Below are positions 36,306 through 44,581 of a DNA stretch of 64,000 nucleotides, piece after piece. The notes below the pieces were generated by a model. It was given only the letters and a program-made list of their open reading frames with translations, was not told where the DNA came from and made no database searches. Where the stretch lies: the NCBI RefSeq assembly GCF_001654925.1, contig NZ_LXER01000040.1, positions 186,001 to 250,000 on the forward strand. Direction: 5' to 3'. The translations under genes were made by a program, and so were the position numbers. This DNA comes from Buttiauxella brennerae ATCC 51605. GTDB lineage: Bacteria; Pseudomonadota; Gammaproteobacteria; Enterobacterales; Enterobacteriaceae. Position 1 is the first letter of the stretch, and every line of letters begins with the position of its first letter.

Positions 36306-38816
36306 ATGTCGCTTATAATTGCTCGTGCCCTTATGAAACCTGCCTTAATTCGCAGTTCGTTATTTTTATCTATTTTAGCGTCAATATCTGCGGCTCAAGG
36401 GCAGGCTTATTTTGACCCAGGAATGATGCAGTCTTTGGGGGGAGCACCTGCCATTACCGATCTCAAAGCTGTATTGGCAAACCAGGTTAAAGAAGGCACT
36501 TATCGCGTTTATATTGAGGTGAATGGCAAAAAATTCGCGACGGAAGATATTCAATTCTCATTGCAAAAAGATGCGCTGGTCCCCTGTATTCCCGTTGAGA
36601 TATACGCAAAAATCGGCGTTGATTCGTCTTCACATGATGTGAATATCAACCTGGACAAAGAAGAGCGTAGTTGTGTTTTACTGAGCGAAGCGGTGCCGGT
36701 TGCCACATCTTCGTTTGATTACCTGACTAAAAAATTATCGCTCTCTTTTCCGCAAACCACGCTGCGTACCTTGCTTAAAGATGAGATCCCCCCGGAGCTT
36801 TGGGATAACGGTATTGCCGCCTTGCTCATTGGTTATCAGGCGTCTGGTTCGCAAACCATCGAAAACAAACAGGATAGCTCTGCAGGTGGTGAAAATTTTG
36901 TGAATTTCAAAAATGGGCTGAATCTTGGTGCATGGCGTTTGCGCAATTTATCGACCCTCTCGCAAAGCAGTAGCTCCGGTACAGAAGTGGCAAGCCTCAG
37001 CACCTATGTTGAGCGTGCAATTCCTTCGTTAAAAAGTGAACTGGTGATGGGTGATGCCTACACCACTGGCGATCTGTTCGACAGCATTCGCATTAAAGGT
37101 GCGCAGCTGACTTCTGAAACCGAAATGATCCCAGACAGCATTAATGGTTTTTCGCCGGTGATCCGTGGCGTTGCGAATAGCAATGCAAAAGTCATTGTCC
37201 GGCAAAACAATAATATTATTTATCAAACCAATGTCGCCGCCGGCCCATTTGCTATTACGGATATGGCTCCCGTTTCATCTGGCGGATTATTAGATATCAC
37301 CATTCAAGAAGCTGACGGCAGCGAAAAGCATTTTAGCCAGTCATTTTCTTCGATGTCTATTTTGCAGCGCCAGGGCTCATTAAAATATGGGCTTTCTGCC
37401 GGGAAATATTCTGAGGCAAAAATAAAGTCTGAGGAGCCTGATGTAGTCCAGGCAACAGCGGCTTATGGTTTACCCCATGGCGTGACTTTGCTCAGTGGCA
37501 TACAAAATAGTAACGATTACCGAAGTTACGACCTCGGTGTGGGGCTGGATTTAGGTTTTCTCGGCGCACTCTCCGTTGATGTTGCAAAAGAAAACTCCAC
37601 GCTTGTCTCGAGCCAGGAAAACCGCAGCGGGACTGCGACGCACCTTGCTTATGCTAACCATATGGATATTACCCGCAGCGATATCAACTTTAGCTACACC
37701 CAATATAGCGAAAGTTATGTTTCATTTGCTGATAACTACGGTACGGCAGATGAAAGCAAGGCACCCGAAAAACAGTTCACGTTGACGCTTAACCAGGCGC
37801 TGACTGACACCCAAACTCTGTTTATCTCTATGAACCAAACGGATTATAGAGACAGTGCAAGCTCAAAAATGTACCAGCTTGGATTTAGTACCCCGATCGG
37901 GTTATTAAATACTTCAATTACCCTGGGCCTGAACCAGGAATTTGATGAAGCAGGGAACGTCACGAATGACAAACAGATAATGGTGAACATCTCACTGCCG
38001 TTATCCATATTCAACAAAGAGGCAAAAAATTCCGCTTCATTAATGATGACTAATGACACCAAAGGGAATAGCAACCAGACATTGGGCTTAAATGGCAATA
38101 TTATGGATTCCGATGTGTTCACCTATAACACGCAGTTGGGTTACAACATCAGGAAGGGCGAAGACGATGGCAGAAGTGCCAGTATTAATACCGACTATAA
38201 AGGGAGCTACGGTGAGCTTCAGGCGGGTTATAACCAGGATGAAAACCAGAAACAGTTTACTTACTCGCTTTCCGGGCAACTTATTGTGCATCGCCATGGC
38301 GCAACGATTGGCCAGTATTCGGACGGCGCGTTAGCGCTGGTAAGCGCACCTGGAGCTAAACATGTTGGGGTAAAAAATAACCTTGGTGTTTATACCGACT
38401 GGCGCGGCTATACCATCGTGCCTGAATTGTCTGCATACGATAATAATACGATTCAAATAGATGCTGACAGCGTGGGTGCCAACGTTTCATTTGAGAATAT
38501 TTCAACCAACGTTATTCCCACTAAAGATGCCATCGTCCTTGCTAATTTCCCGGCGAACATTGGCCGTAAAGTCCTCTTTACTGTGACCAATGGCGGAAAA
38601 GAAATTCCCTTTGGCGCACAGGCAAGCCTCAACGACAGCGACAGAATGTTTTTCGTGGGTGAGGGTGGGCAACTGTTTATTACCGGTGCACCGGAAGAAG
38701 GTGACCTTAGTATTAGTACAGACGATAACCAGTCTTGCAAAGCGCATTACAAATTGCCGGTTGCGAGCGGGAAATTACCGATAACGATGATGAAACTAAT
38801 CTGTGGGAATAGTTAA
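36306..38816 (+). CDS. Outer-membrane fimbrial usher (FimD/PapC family)
   Basis: 836-residue usher. It has an N-terminal chaperone-binding domain after a signal peptide (...SAAQGQA), a 24-stranded barrel with plug (RGVANSNAKVIVRQNN..., FAITDMAPVSSGGLLDI), and C-terminal domains with the final cysteine pair (CKAHY and LICGNS). It secretes and assembles the pilins and adhesin. A second in-frame ATG (36333) could be the start. One base separates its stop from the adhesin ATG. Confidence 0.94.
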   Translation: MSLIIARALMKPALIRSSLFLSILASISAAQGQAYFDPGMMQSLGGAPAITDLKAVLANQVKEGTYRVYIEVNGKKFATEDIQFSLQKDALVPCIPVEIYAKIGVDSSSHDVNINLDKEERSCVLLSEAVPVATSSFDYLTKKLSLSFPQTTLRTLLKDEIPPELWDNGIAALLIGYQASGSQTIENKQDSSAGGENFVNFKNGLNLGAWRLRNLSTLSQSSSSGTEVASLSTYVERAIPSLKSELVMGDAYTTGDLFDSIRIKGAQLTSETEMIPDSINGFSPVIRGVANSNAKVIVRQNNNIIYQTNVAAGPFAITDMAPVSSGGLLDITIQEADGSEKHFSQSFSSMSILQRQGSLKYGLSAGKYSEAKIKSEEPDVVQATAAYGLPHGVTLLSGIQNSNDYRSYDLGVGLDLGFLGALSVDVAKENSTLVSSQENRSGTATHLAYANHMDITRSDINFSYTQYSESYVSFADNYGTADESKAPEKQFTLTLNQALTDTQTLFISMNQTDYRDSASSKMYQLGFSTPIGLLNTSITLGLNQEFDEAGNVTNDKQIMVNISLPLSIFNKEAKNSASLMMTNDTKGNSNQTLGLNGNIMDSDVFTYNTQLGYNIRKGEDDGRSASINTDYKGSYGELQAGYNQDENQKQFTYSLSGQLIVHRHGATIGQYSDGALALVSAPGAKHVGVKNNLGVYTDWRGYTIVPELSAYDNNTIQIDADSVGANVSFENISTNVIPTKDAIVLANFPANIGRKVLFTVTNGGKEIPFGAQASLNDSDRMFFVGEGGQLFITGAPEEGDLSISTDDNQSCKAHYKLPVASGKLPITMMKLICGNS

Positions 38817-38817
38817 G

Positions 38818-39798
38818 ATGCGTAGAACCTTAATAATCTTACTGCTGTCGGGGTTGGGCGTATTATTCCCCGCGCTCGCTTCAGCCTGCAATGTGCAAAG
38901 CCAATCGCGGCTTTCTATCGTGCTCAACGGATCGCTGCAAAAAGATCCTCTGCAGGCCAATGTGGGCGACACGCTGTATATGAAACGCGCCACGCTTTCC
39001 AGCCTTGCTCACCAACGCCTGGATATTAGCTGCGCCCCTTCGCAGCCGCAGGAACAGTTATCCATCAACGGTATTATGAACGGCAGCATGACGGGCGATA
39101 ACGTTTACCCGACGTCGGTCGCCGGAATTGGTATTCGCCTTTCTTTATTGATTCGCCAGAAAGGAAATCACACCTCGCTGAACGCGCTGCCGGTTAACGA
39201 GCAGTTTGCGCTGGATGATAAAAGCGATTTAACCAGCGACGATGTGTTTATTAAAACCGAACTGGTCAAGACCGGCTCGATTGCGTCTTTAGGGCACATC
39301 AGCTACCAAAGTCCTTCTATATTGACGCTGACGCGATCCGCACTGCAGCAGTCTGTCAGCGTGGATTATACATTTAGCGCCACCCCTCCGGCGGGTTATT
39401 GCCGCTTCTCAGCGGCGAATGCCGCATTCAGCCTCATCCCTGTTGATGTTGCGACACTGAAAGCGCAGAAGACTGGAGAATCCACTCCGCTTGACGTTAC
39501 TTATATTTGCACCGGTTCCCCGGAACACATCGAAATGACGTTTTTTGGCGTGGCAGAGGATTCTGGAAGGGGGATTTTGAAAAACACGCTGACTGCGGGT
39601 AACGCGACGGGTGTGGGTGTGCAGATCCTCTATCGCAATTTGCCTTTGGTTTTTGGCTCACCCGTGTCGCTCGACGATTTGCCGCTGGTAAATAACCAGA
39701 GTTCGATACCGCTGGCGGCGCGTTATATCGTGACTTCGCCTGAATTGAAGGCCGGGAAAGTCGACACCATTGCGACCATCAAACTTAACTTCTTGTAG
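38818..39798 (+). CDS. Fimbrial tip adhesin, two-domain
   Basis: 326-residue secreted protein with signal peptide (...LFPALASA). The length is right for an N-terminal receptor-binding domain plus a C-terminal pilin domain. Cysteines occur in both halves (SACNV, ISCAP; GYCRF, TYICTG). The end IKLNFL matches the C-termini of the two pilins, as expected for the donor-strand interface. Receptor unknown. Confidence 0.85.
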   Translation: MRRTLIILLLSGLGVLFPALASACNVQSQSRLSIVLNGSLQKDPLQANVGDTLYMKRATLSSLAHQRLDISCAPSQPQEQLSINGIMNGSMTGDNVYPTSVAGIGIRLSLLIRQKGNHTSLNALPVNEQFALDDKSDLTSDDVFIKTELVKTGSIASLGHISYQSPSILTLTRSALQQSVSVDYTFSATPPAGYCRFSAANAAFSLIPVDVATLKAQKTGESTPLDVTYICTGSPEHIEMTFFGVAEDSGRGILKNTLTAGNATGVGVQILYRNLPLVFGSPVSLDDLPLVNNQSSIPLAARYIVTSPELKAGKVDTIATIKLNFL

Positions 39799-39844
39799 AC
39801 GAAAACGGTTGGGGAAACCCCAACCATTCTGGCAACCGCAGGGT

Positions 39845-40102
39845 TTAACGCGTTCTGTTTCTCATCGGCCGGGCAAGTTGTGCGCCTTCGCTATTAAAAT
39901 AGCGGCTCGGCCAGATTTGCGCGGGCGGCAGGCCGATGGCATGCGCGATAAGCAGTTCGCCCTTGGCCCATGGGCGAGAGAGCGCATTCGCAAGAGTTGA
40001 AGATGCGAGGTTCGCTTCACGCGAAAGTGCAGCCAGCGAAGTGCCTTTCTTATGCAGCGCGGCAATAATATCGGCTTTGTGCCAGTCGGAATGTGTTGTC
40101 AT
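39845..40102 (-). CDS. SfsB/Ner-like small DNA-binding protein
   Basis: 85-residue winged-helix protein like phage Mu Ner and E. coli SfsB (Nlp). Landmarks are DWHKADIIAALHKKGTSLAA, then the HTH (SREANLASSTLANALSRPW) and IWPSRYF. GGAGG six bases upstream fixes the ATG at 40102. It is convergent with the fimbrial operon. Target unknown; phage origin is possible. Confidence 0.85.
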   Translation of the reverse strand: MTTHSDWHKADIIAALHKKGTSLAALSREANLASSTLANALSRPWAKGELLIAHAIGLPPAQIWPSRYFNSEGAQLARPMRNRTR

Positions 40103-40204
40103 TTTTTGCCTCCGCATACAGTTAATGTGCGGGAAGCCGTGAGGAAGGGCAGGAAGGTCGGGGTGTGTGAAGTTCTTTTCATTGTGCTTTTCCGTTGGTA
40201 GTTT

Positions 40205-40450
40205 TTAAAAGCTACCACTTAGAGCCGCAATTCTCTTTTGGTGGTAGCCCAGACAGGGATTGCAGTACCGGTACCAACGACCCGGCCTGACCGAAGTCAG
40301 CCCTGCCTGAGCCACCATTGAACGTCTAAATCTGAGAGTCTGATTTTTGACGGATGTAGCGAGGCACAACAAAGAAGAGATTAGTGCTCGTCCTTGATGT
40401 CGTTGATACTCCGGGCTGCAATTCCCGACTGCGGATGTGCCGCAGTGCAC
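40205..40450 (-). other. Possible remnant of a phage Ash/Icd-like reading frame, structured RNA region
   Basis: An 81-codon frame contains a segment (SMVAQAGLTSVRPGRWYRY) that recalls the P4-phage Ash/Icd-like protein group. The stretch also folds strongly: GCTACCAC/GTGGTAGC (40211-40218, 40241-40248) and CTGAC-CGAA-GTCAG (40287-40300). It is either a decayed phage fragment or a structured RNA. No ribosome site was convincing. Confidence 0.3.
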
Positions 40451-40842
40451 GCATAATACCGCAACGCTTAACCCACTGTCACTGATGGGTTTATGGGATT
40501 GCGAGGCTTCTTCCGGATTTGTATGAAACTCTGAAAAAATTTATAAATTCATTAACAAATCCAGAGGTTAAAGAGTAATTCGTGGGTGTTTGACTCCGCA
40601 TTGCTTACGCCATCAAACCGATTTGCGCAGAGCTTCGCAGGAAGTTTTCTTTACTGGAAAATCCACCCATAACTCTTTCCAATATTTCCCCATAAACTAT
40701 CCCCACATCACAATTTCGCTCAAAAACTATCACTGTCGCCAATAGATTTACCCTCGTTAATCCGTGAACCTAATCACATAAAACCAGCGAAATATCACGA
40801 ACTAGCCCTTTTTTGTGGCGCATATCACTATTGAGGTTGGGA
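40451..40842. other. Non-coding stretch before the DUF4310-4312 operon
   Basis: About 390 bases, AT-rich toward the right, without a supported gene or repeat. It presumably contains the operon promoter near 40700-40900, but no clear sigma-70 or sigma-54 elements were found. Confidence 0.4.
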
Positions 40843-40862
40843 TTTCCACTTCAAAGTGGAAA
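40843..40862. promoter_or_regulatory. Perfect 20-base palindromic operator before the PRD gene
   Basis: TTTCCACTT-CA-AAGTGGAAA, nine-base perfect arms with a two-base centre, 68 bases before the GTG start of the first operon gene. It is the best candidate binding site for the operon's own regulator (47682-49592). Confidence 0.7.
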
Positions 40863-40930
40863 ACAACGCGCTACAAACCTTTAACCCCCACCGATACCTT
40901 AGAGCCATATCAGTAAACGAGGTATGCAGT

Positions 40931-41266
40931 GTGAATAACGGAGCGGTAAAGGTTAATGACGCCGGAAGTACCGACGCCACACAACTTACGGAGCAAGTGT
41001 TGGCGTTTATCAGGACGCTGCTGGAAGGCCGGAACATCACGCCAAACGCAGTTCAGGAACAGATGCTGACATCCCACGTTCGCGCCATGGCGCACCGGTC
41101 ACTGACCGGCGAACCGTTGCCAGAAGTTGAAGAAAGCCTGTTCGAGGAAATTTCTGCTGACTCTCTGGAAATGGCAAAAGCAGTCGTGGAACAGTTTGGC
41201 AATCTGCCGGTTGAAGAGGCGTGGTTGCTGTCAGTGCATTTCGAAGTCGCGAAAGACAATCTTTGA
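40931..41266 (+). CDS. Stand-alone PRD domain protein (EF_0829/AHA_3910 family)
   Basis: 111-residue protein that is essentially a single PTS regulation domain without DNA-binding or EII parts. Histidines His49 and His55 (TSHVRAMAHR) and His103 (LLSVHFEVA) sit where PRDs carry their phosphorylation sites. GTG 40931 with GAGG eight bases upstream is chosen; the frame extends further up but crosses the palindrome. It opens the operon. As remembered, this family keeps company with the next genes in distant bacteria. Function unknown; a phosphate relay or sensor is my inference. Confidence 0.75.
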   Translation: MNNGAVKVNDAGSTDATQLTEQVLAFIRTLLEGRNITPNAVQEQMLTSHVRAMAHRSLTGEPLPEVEESLFEEISADSLEMAKAVVEQFGNLPVEEAWLLSVHFEVAKDNL

Positions 41267-41283
41267 ATAATCAGGAGATTCAA

Positions 41284-41646
41284 ATGGAACAAATTACCGT
41301 AGTGATCGGCGACCGCCTGGGTAAAGGCCAGAAAGTGGCAGCAGGGATTGAGAAAGCAGGCGGCCGTGCCGTGGTTATTCCTGGTGTTGCCGCTGATATG
41401 AAACTTGGCGACGTGATGAAAGCTGAGAACGCCACATTCGGCATCTCTTTCTGTGGCAGCGGCGGCGCAGGTGCCATCACCGCGCAAACCAAACATGGCT
41501 ACAAAGCCAAATACGGCATGCGTTCAGTTGAAGAGGGCGTGACTGCCATCAACGAAGGCAACAACGTGCTGGGCTTCGGCTTTATGGATAAAGAAGAACT
41601 GGGCGAGCGCTTAGTTCTGGCCTGGGCTAAGAAGTACGGTAACTAA
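41284..41646 (+). CDS. Small 'SFCGS' glycine-rich cysteine protein
   Basis: 120-residue soluble protein named for its invariant motif; here Cys57 lies in ISFCGSGGAGAIT. An N-terminal strand-turn-helix (VVIGDRLGKGQKVAAGIEKAGG) suggests a Rossmann-like alpha/beta fold. The cysteine at a strand end followed by a Gly-rich loop recalls the phosphocysteine loop of PTS EIIB domains, which is inference. CAGGAGATTCAA is the ribosome site. Distant relatives include YhfU-type proteins of E. coli. Operon partner of the DUF4310-4312 genes. Confidence 0.75.
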   Translation: MEQITVVIGDRLGKGQKVAAGIEKAGGRAVVIPGVAADMKLGDVMKAENATFGISFCGSGGAGAITAQTKHGYKAKYGMRSVEEGVTAINEGNNVLGFGFMDKEELGERLVLAWAKKYGN

Positions 41647-41648
41647 GT

Positions 41649-41945
41649 ATGAAAGAACACTTCTCCGAAACGGTGAGAGTGAAAGGTCGTGGCGACACGA
41701 AAGCCAAGGCCTTTGCTGATGCCCTGAATCATGTTCAGGGCTCGGTTATGAAGTCATCTCCCCACATTTTACTGCGTATTGAGCCACAGGATGTGCAGGT
41801 TGTTCAGGCGCGAGTACAGGTCAAGAAAGAGGCCTTTTTGTTCTTCTTTCTGAAACGTGAAAAACAGATGTTCAGCGTGGAGTTGGATGTTTCAGTCAAC
41901 GTGACGGCGATTAATCTCGATAAAGTTGAATTCTCCACAACCTAA
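41649..41945 (+). CDS. DUF4312 family protein
   Basis: 98-residue soluble protein of unknown function, two bases after the SFCGS gene. It is predicted alpha/beta: an N-terminal strand (ETVRVKGRGDTK), a helix (AKAFADALNHVQGSVM), then long strands including a hydrophobic FLFFFLKREK hairpin that could touch the membrane. The strand-helix-strand pattern could be a ferredoxin-like fold, which is a guess. Always found with the adjacent families as I recall. Confidence 0.72.
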   Translation: MKEHFSETVRVKGRGDTKAKAFADALNHVQGSVMKSSPHILLRIEPQDVQVVQARVQVKKEAFLFFFLKREKQMFSVELDVSVNVTAINLDKVEFSTT

Positions 41946-41969
41946 AAATCACACAGAAAGGACAGACAG

Positions 41970-42746
41970 ATGTTCTTAATTATATTAATAAAATCGCTAA
42001 TCATCGGCGGTCTGGTTGGCGTTGGAGTGGGCGCCGGGGCTGCACGTATGTTTCATGCGCCGACCACGCAAGGTATGGGCGCTTTTCGTACCCTCGGCGA
42101 GCTGAACTCTTGCGAAGGCGACCCGGCTTCACACTTCTCATTTGGTTTAGGTTTCTTCTTCAACGCCTGGGCGTCGTCCGTTGCGGCGGGTGCTTTTACT
42201 CAGGATGTTGACCACCGCATTATCCCACACTGGGGTGCGGCTGCGTTGATGATGAAAAATCGTAATGTTGCTGAGACCCTGCACGACCCGCGCAAAATGG
42301 CTGTCGCGTGCGGCATCATCGGCATGATTGTGGTGGCCTTCCTTAACACTACTGCGTCTGCCGTTCCCGCAGCATTACAGGTCACCGCAGTCAAAGTGCT
42401 GGTCCCTGCGGCGAACTTGCTGGTGACCATCATCATGCCAGTGATTTTCTGGCTGGCAGCGATTGATGCCGGTAAAAAATCAGGCTTCTGGGCCACTATT
42501 TTCGGTGGCTGTGCGCAACTGATTATGGGCAACGCCGTACCAGGCCTGGTGCTGGGCATCCTAATTGGTAAAGGCGTGGAAGAGAGCGGCTGGAACCACG
42601 TCACCAAAGTGATGATGGTGGCGATTATCGCGCTGTTTGTGCTGAGTGGCTTCTTCCGTGGCTTCGATATGAAGATGATCGAATCCTTCCATCTGACCGT
42701 GCCGGACTGGCTCAGTCTGATCCATAACTCGATGAGCGGAAAATAA
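41970..42746 (+). CDS. DUF4311 family integral membrane protein
   Basis: 258-residue polytopic protein with about seven hydrophobic segments and conserved polar stretches (GELNSCEGDPASHFSFGLGFFFNAWASS, split by a loop, and DVDHRIIPHWGAAALMMKNRNV). The embedded Asp/His/Glu residues and repeated Gly-rich helices fit a transport channel. AGAAAGGACAGACAG precedes the ATG. With DUF4310 it is the candidate transmembrane pair of the operon; no characterised transporter family is recognisable. Confidence 0.75.
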   Translation: MFLIILIKSLIIGGLVGVGVGAGAARMFHAPTTQGMGAFRTLGELNSCEGDPASHFSFGLGFFFNAWASSVAAGAFTQDVDHRIIPHWGAAALMMKNRNVAETLHDPRKMAVACGIIGMIVVAFLNTTASAVPAALQVTAVKVLVPAANLLVTIIMPVIFWLAAIDAGKKSGFWATIFGGCAQLIMGNAVPGLVLGILIGKGVEESGWNHVTKVMMVAIIALFVLSGFFRGFDMKMIESFHLTVPDWLSLIHNSMSGK

Positions 42747-42757
42747 GGGAGCCTGTG

Positions 42758-43399
42758 ATGGAAACGAATAAAGGTTTTTGGTACGCCGACTGGTCATTCC
42801 CGATTTTCGTTGGCCTGCTTTCTTCCGGTGTGTTCGCCGGGACACACATGTATTACCTGTACGGCATTGGCGCATTTAACGAAGTGGCGTTTGTTTCCAT
42901 GCTGCGTGCTGGGATTGATACCGGTGTGTATGGCGCAGTCGCCGCGTTTGGTGCCAGCTTCCTGTTTGCCCGCATCATTGAAGGTTCGCTGGTCGGGATT
43001 CTGGATATCGGCGGGGCGATTCAAACCGGCGTCGGTCTTGGCGTTCCGGCGCTGTTACTCGGCGCGGGTATTATCTTCCCGGTCGCAAACTTTGCGGCAT
43101 CGCTGGTAACGGGCCTGGTGATTGGCCTGGCGATTGGTTATGTGATTATTCTGGCGCGTAAATTCACCGTCAACCAGAGCAACTCAACCTACGGCGCAGA
43201 CGTCATGATGGGCGCGGGTAACGCATCCGGCCGCTTCCTGGGCCCGTTGATTATCCTCAGCGCAATGACCGCTTCTATTCCGATTGGTATTGGCTCGTTG
43301 ATTGGTTCTCTGCTGTTTTATCTTTGGAATAAGCCGATTACCGGTGGCGCGATTCTTGGTGCGATGCTTTTTGGGGCATTCTTCCCGATTGCTTTGTAG
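42758..43399 (+). CDS. DUF4310 family integral membrane protein
   Basis: 213-residue protein with about six hydrophobic segments. Features are an N-terminal GFWYADWSFPIFVGLL, a GGAIQTGVGLGVPALLLG loop and NSTYGADVMMGAGNASGRFLGP. GTG 42755 directly precedes ATG 42758; AAGGGAG is the ribosome site. Presumed partner of DUF4311 in one membrane complex. Confidence 0.75.
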   Translation: METNKGFWYADWSFPIFVGLLSSGVFAGTHMYYLYGIGAFNEVAFVSMLRAGIDTGVYGAVAAFGASFLFARIIEGSLVGILDIGGAIQTGVGLGVPALLLGAGIIFPVANFAASLVTGLVIGLAIGYVIILARKFTVNQSNSTYGADVMMGAGNASGRFLGPLIILSAMTASIPIGIGSLIGSLLFYLWNKPITGGAILGAMLFGAFFPIAL

Positions 43400-43447
43400 C
43401 CCTTTTTGGGCGGGAAGCGTATGCCTCCCGCCAGTCAGGAGAAAACC

Positions 43448-44581
43448 ATGTTCGATTTAATCCTGCGCAACGCATGTCTTGTGGATGACACCGTTATCGA
43501 CATCGCGTTGAAGGACGGAAAAATTGCAGCACTTGGCGAAATCACAGGTGAGGCGAAAGAAGAGCGCCAGCTCAATGGCGAATATTATGTCAGTGCAGGC
43601 TGGATTGATTCCCACGTCCACTGCTACCAAAAATCCCCGATTTATCACGACGACCCTGACAGCATTGGCATAAATACTGGCGTCACGACGGTTGTTGATG
43701 CCGGGAGCACGGGTGCTGATGATATTGATGAGTTTTACGAGCTGACGCGCAAAGCCACGACGGATGTTTACGCGTTACTGAACATTTCCCGCGTTGGACT
43801 GATTGCGCAGAACGAACTGTCGGATATGGCGAATATCGACAAAATCGCCGTGCGTGACGCGGTAAAGCGCCACCCTGGTTTTATCGTCGGCATCAAAGCG
43901 CGCATGAGCAGCAGCGTCGTCGGCGTGAACGGCATTAAACCGCTGGAGCGCGCGAAAGAAATCCAGCGTGAAAACGGTGATTTGCCGCTGATGGTACACA
44001 TTGGCAATAACCCGCCAGACCTCGACGAAATTGCCGATTTGCTGACAACCGGCGACATCATTACCCACTGCTACAACGGCAAACCGAACCGCATTTTGAC
44101 ACCTGCCGGTGAATTGCGGGCATCAATTTCAAGCGCCATTCAGCGCGGCGTGCGCCTCGATGTGGGCCACGGTTCCGCCAGTTTCAGCTTTGAAGTGGCG
44201 AAAATTGCCATCGGCAAAGGGATTTTACCGCACACCATCAGCTCCGATATTTACTGCCGTAACCGCATTAATGGCCCGGTGCATAGCCTTGGCGTGGTGA
44301 TGTCTAAATTCCTCTCCATTGGTATGTCACTTCCACAAGTGATTGATTGTGTTACCGCTCATGCCGCCGATGGTTTACGCCTGGCCAGTAAAGGGCGCTT
44401 GTCCGTTGGCCTTGATGGCGACCTGACCATTTTTACTCAACGCCGCCAGCCGACGGTCTTTACCGACTCAGAAAGCCAGACTCTCCAGGGTGAACAACTG
44501 TTGGTTGCACTCGCCGCAGTTCGTGCCGGGAAGTGGTTTGTTACCGAACAAGGGAAGGAAGAACATGTCTTCGATTTATGA
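43448..44581 (+). CDS. Amidohydrolase/deacetylase family metallohydrolase
   Basis: 377-residue cytoplasmic amidohydrolase-superfamily enzyme. The full metal/catalytic set is visible: His56 and His58 (DSHVH), Lys150 (GIKARMS, the likely carbamylated bridging lysine), His184 (MVHIGNN), His207 (THCYNG) and Asp267 (SSDIYC). In this context it probably removes an N-acyl group from a sugar acid (phosphate) before the ammonia lyase acts. CAGGAG lies 6 bases upstream of ATG 43448. It overlaps the next gene by 17 bases. Confidence 0.85.
   Translation: MFDLILRNACLVDDTVIDIALKDGKIAALGEITGEAKEERQLNGEYYVSAGWIDSHVHCYQKSPIYHDDPDSIGINTGVTTVVDAGSTGADDIDEFYELTRKATTDVYALLNISRVGLIAQNELSDMANIDKIAVRDAVKRHPGFIVGIKARMSSSVVGVNGIKPLERAKEIQRENGDLPLMVHIGNNPPDLDEIADLLTTGDIITHCYNGKPNRILTPAGELRASISSAIQRGVRLDVGHGSASFSFEVAKIAIGKGILPHTISSDIYCRNRINGPVHSLGVVMSKFLSIGMSLPQVIDCVTAHAADGLRLASKGRLSVGLDGDLTIFTQRRQPTVFTDSESQTLQGEQLLVALAAVRAGKWFVTEQGKEEHVFDL

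Noticed and set aside
40205-40450. 81-codon minus-strand frame as a true gene
   Set aside because: No convincing ribosome site and it spans strong hairpins; kept only as a low-confidence phage-remnant or RNA region.
40815-40835. Sigma-54 promoter GTGGCGCATATCAC before the DUF4310-4312 operon
   Set aside because: The -24-like GG is present but no GC falls at the required spacing, and the operon regulator is not of the LevR/NtrC AAA+ type.
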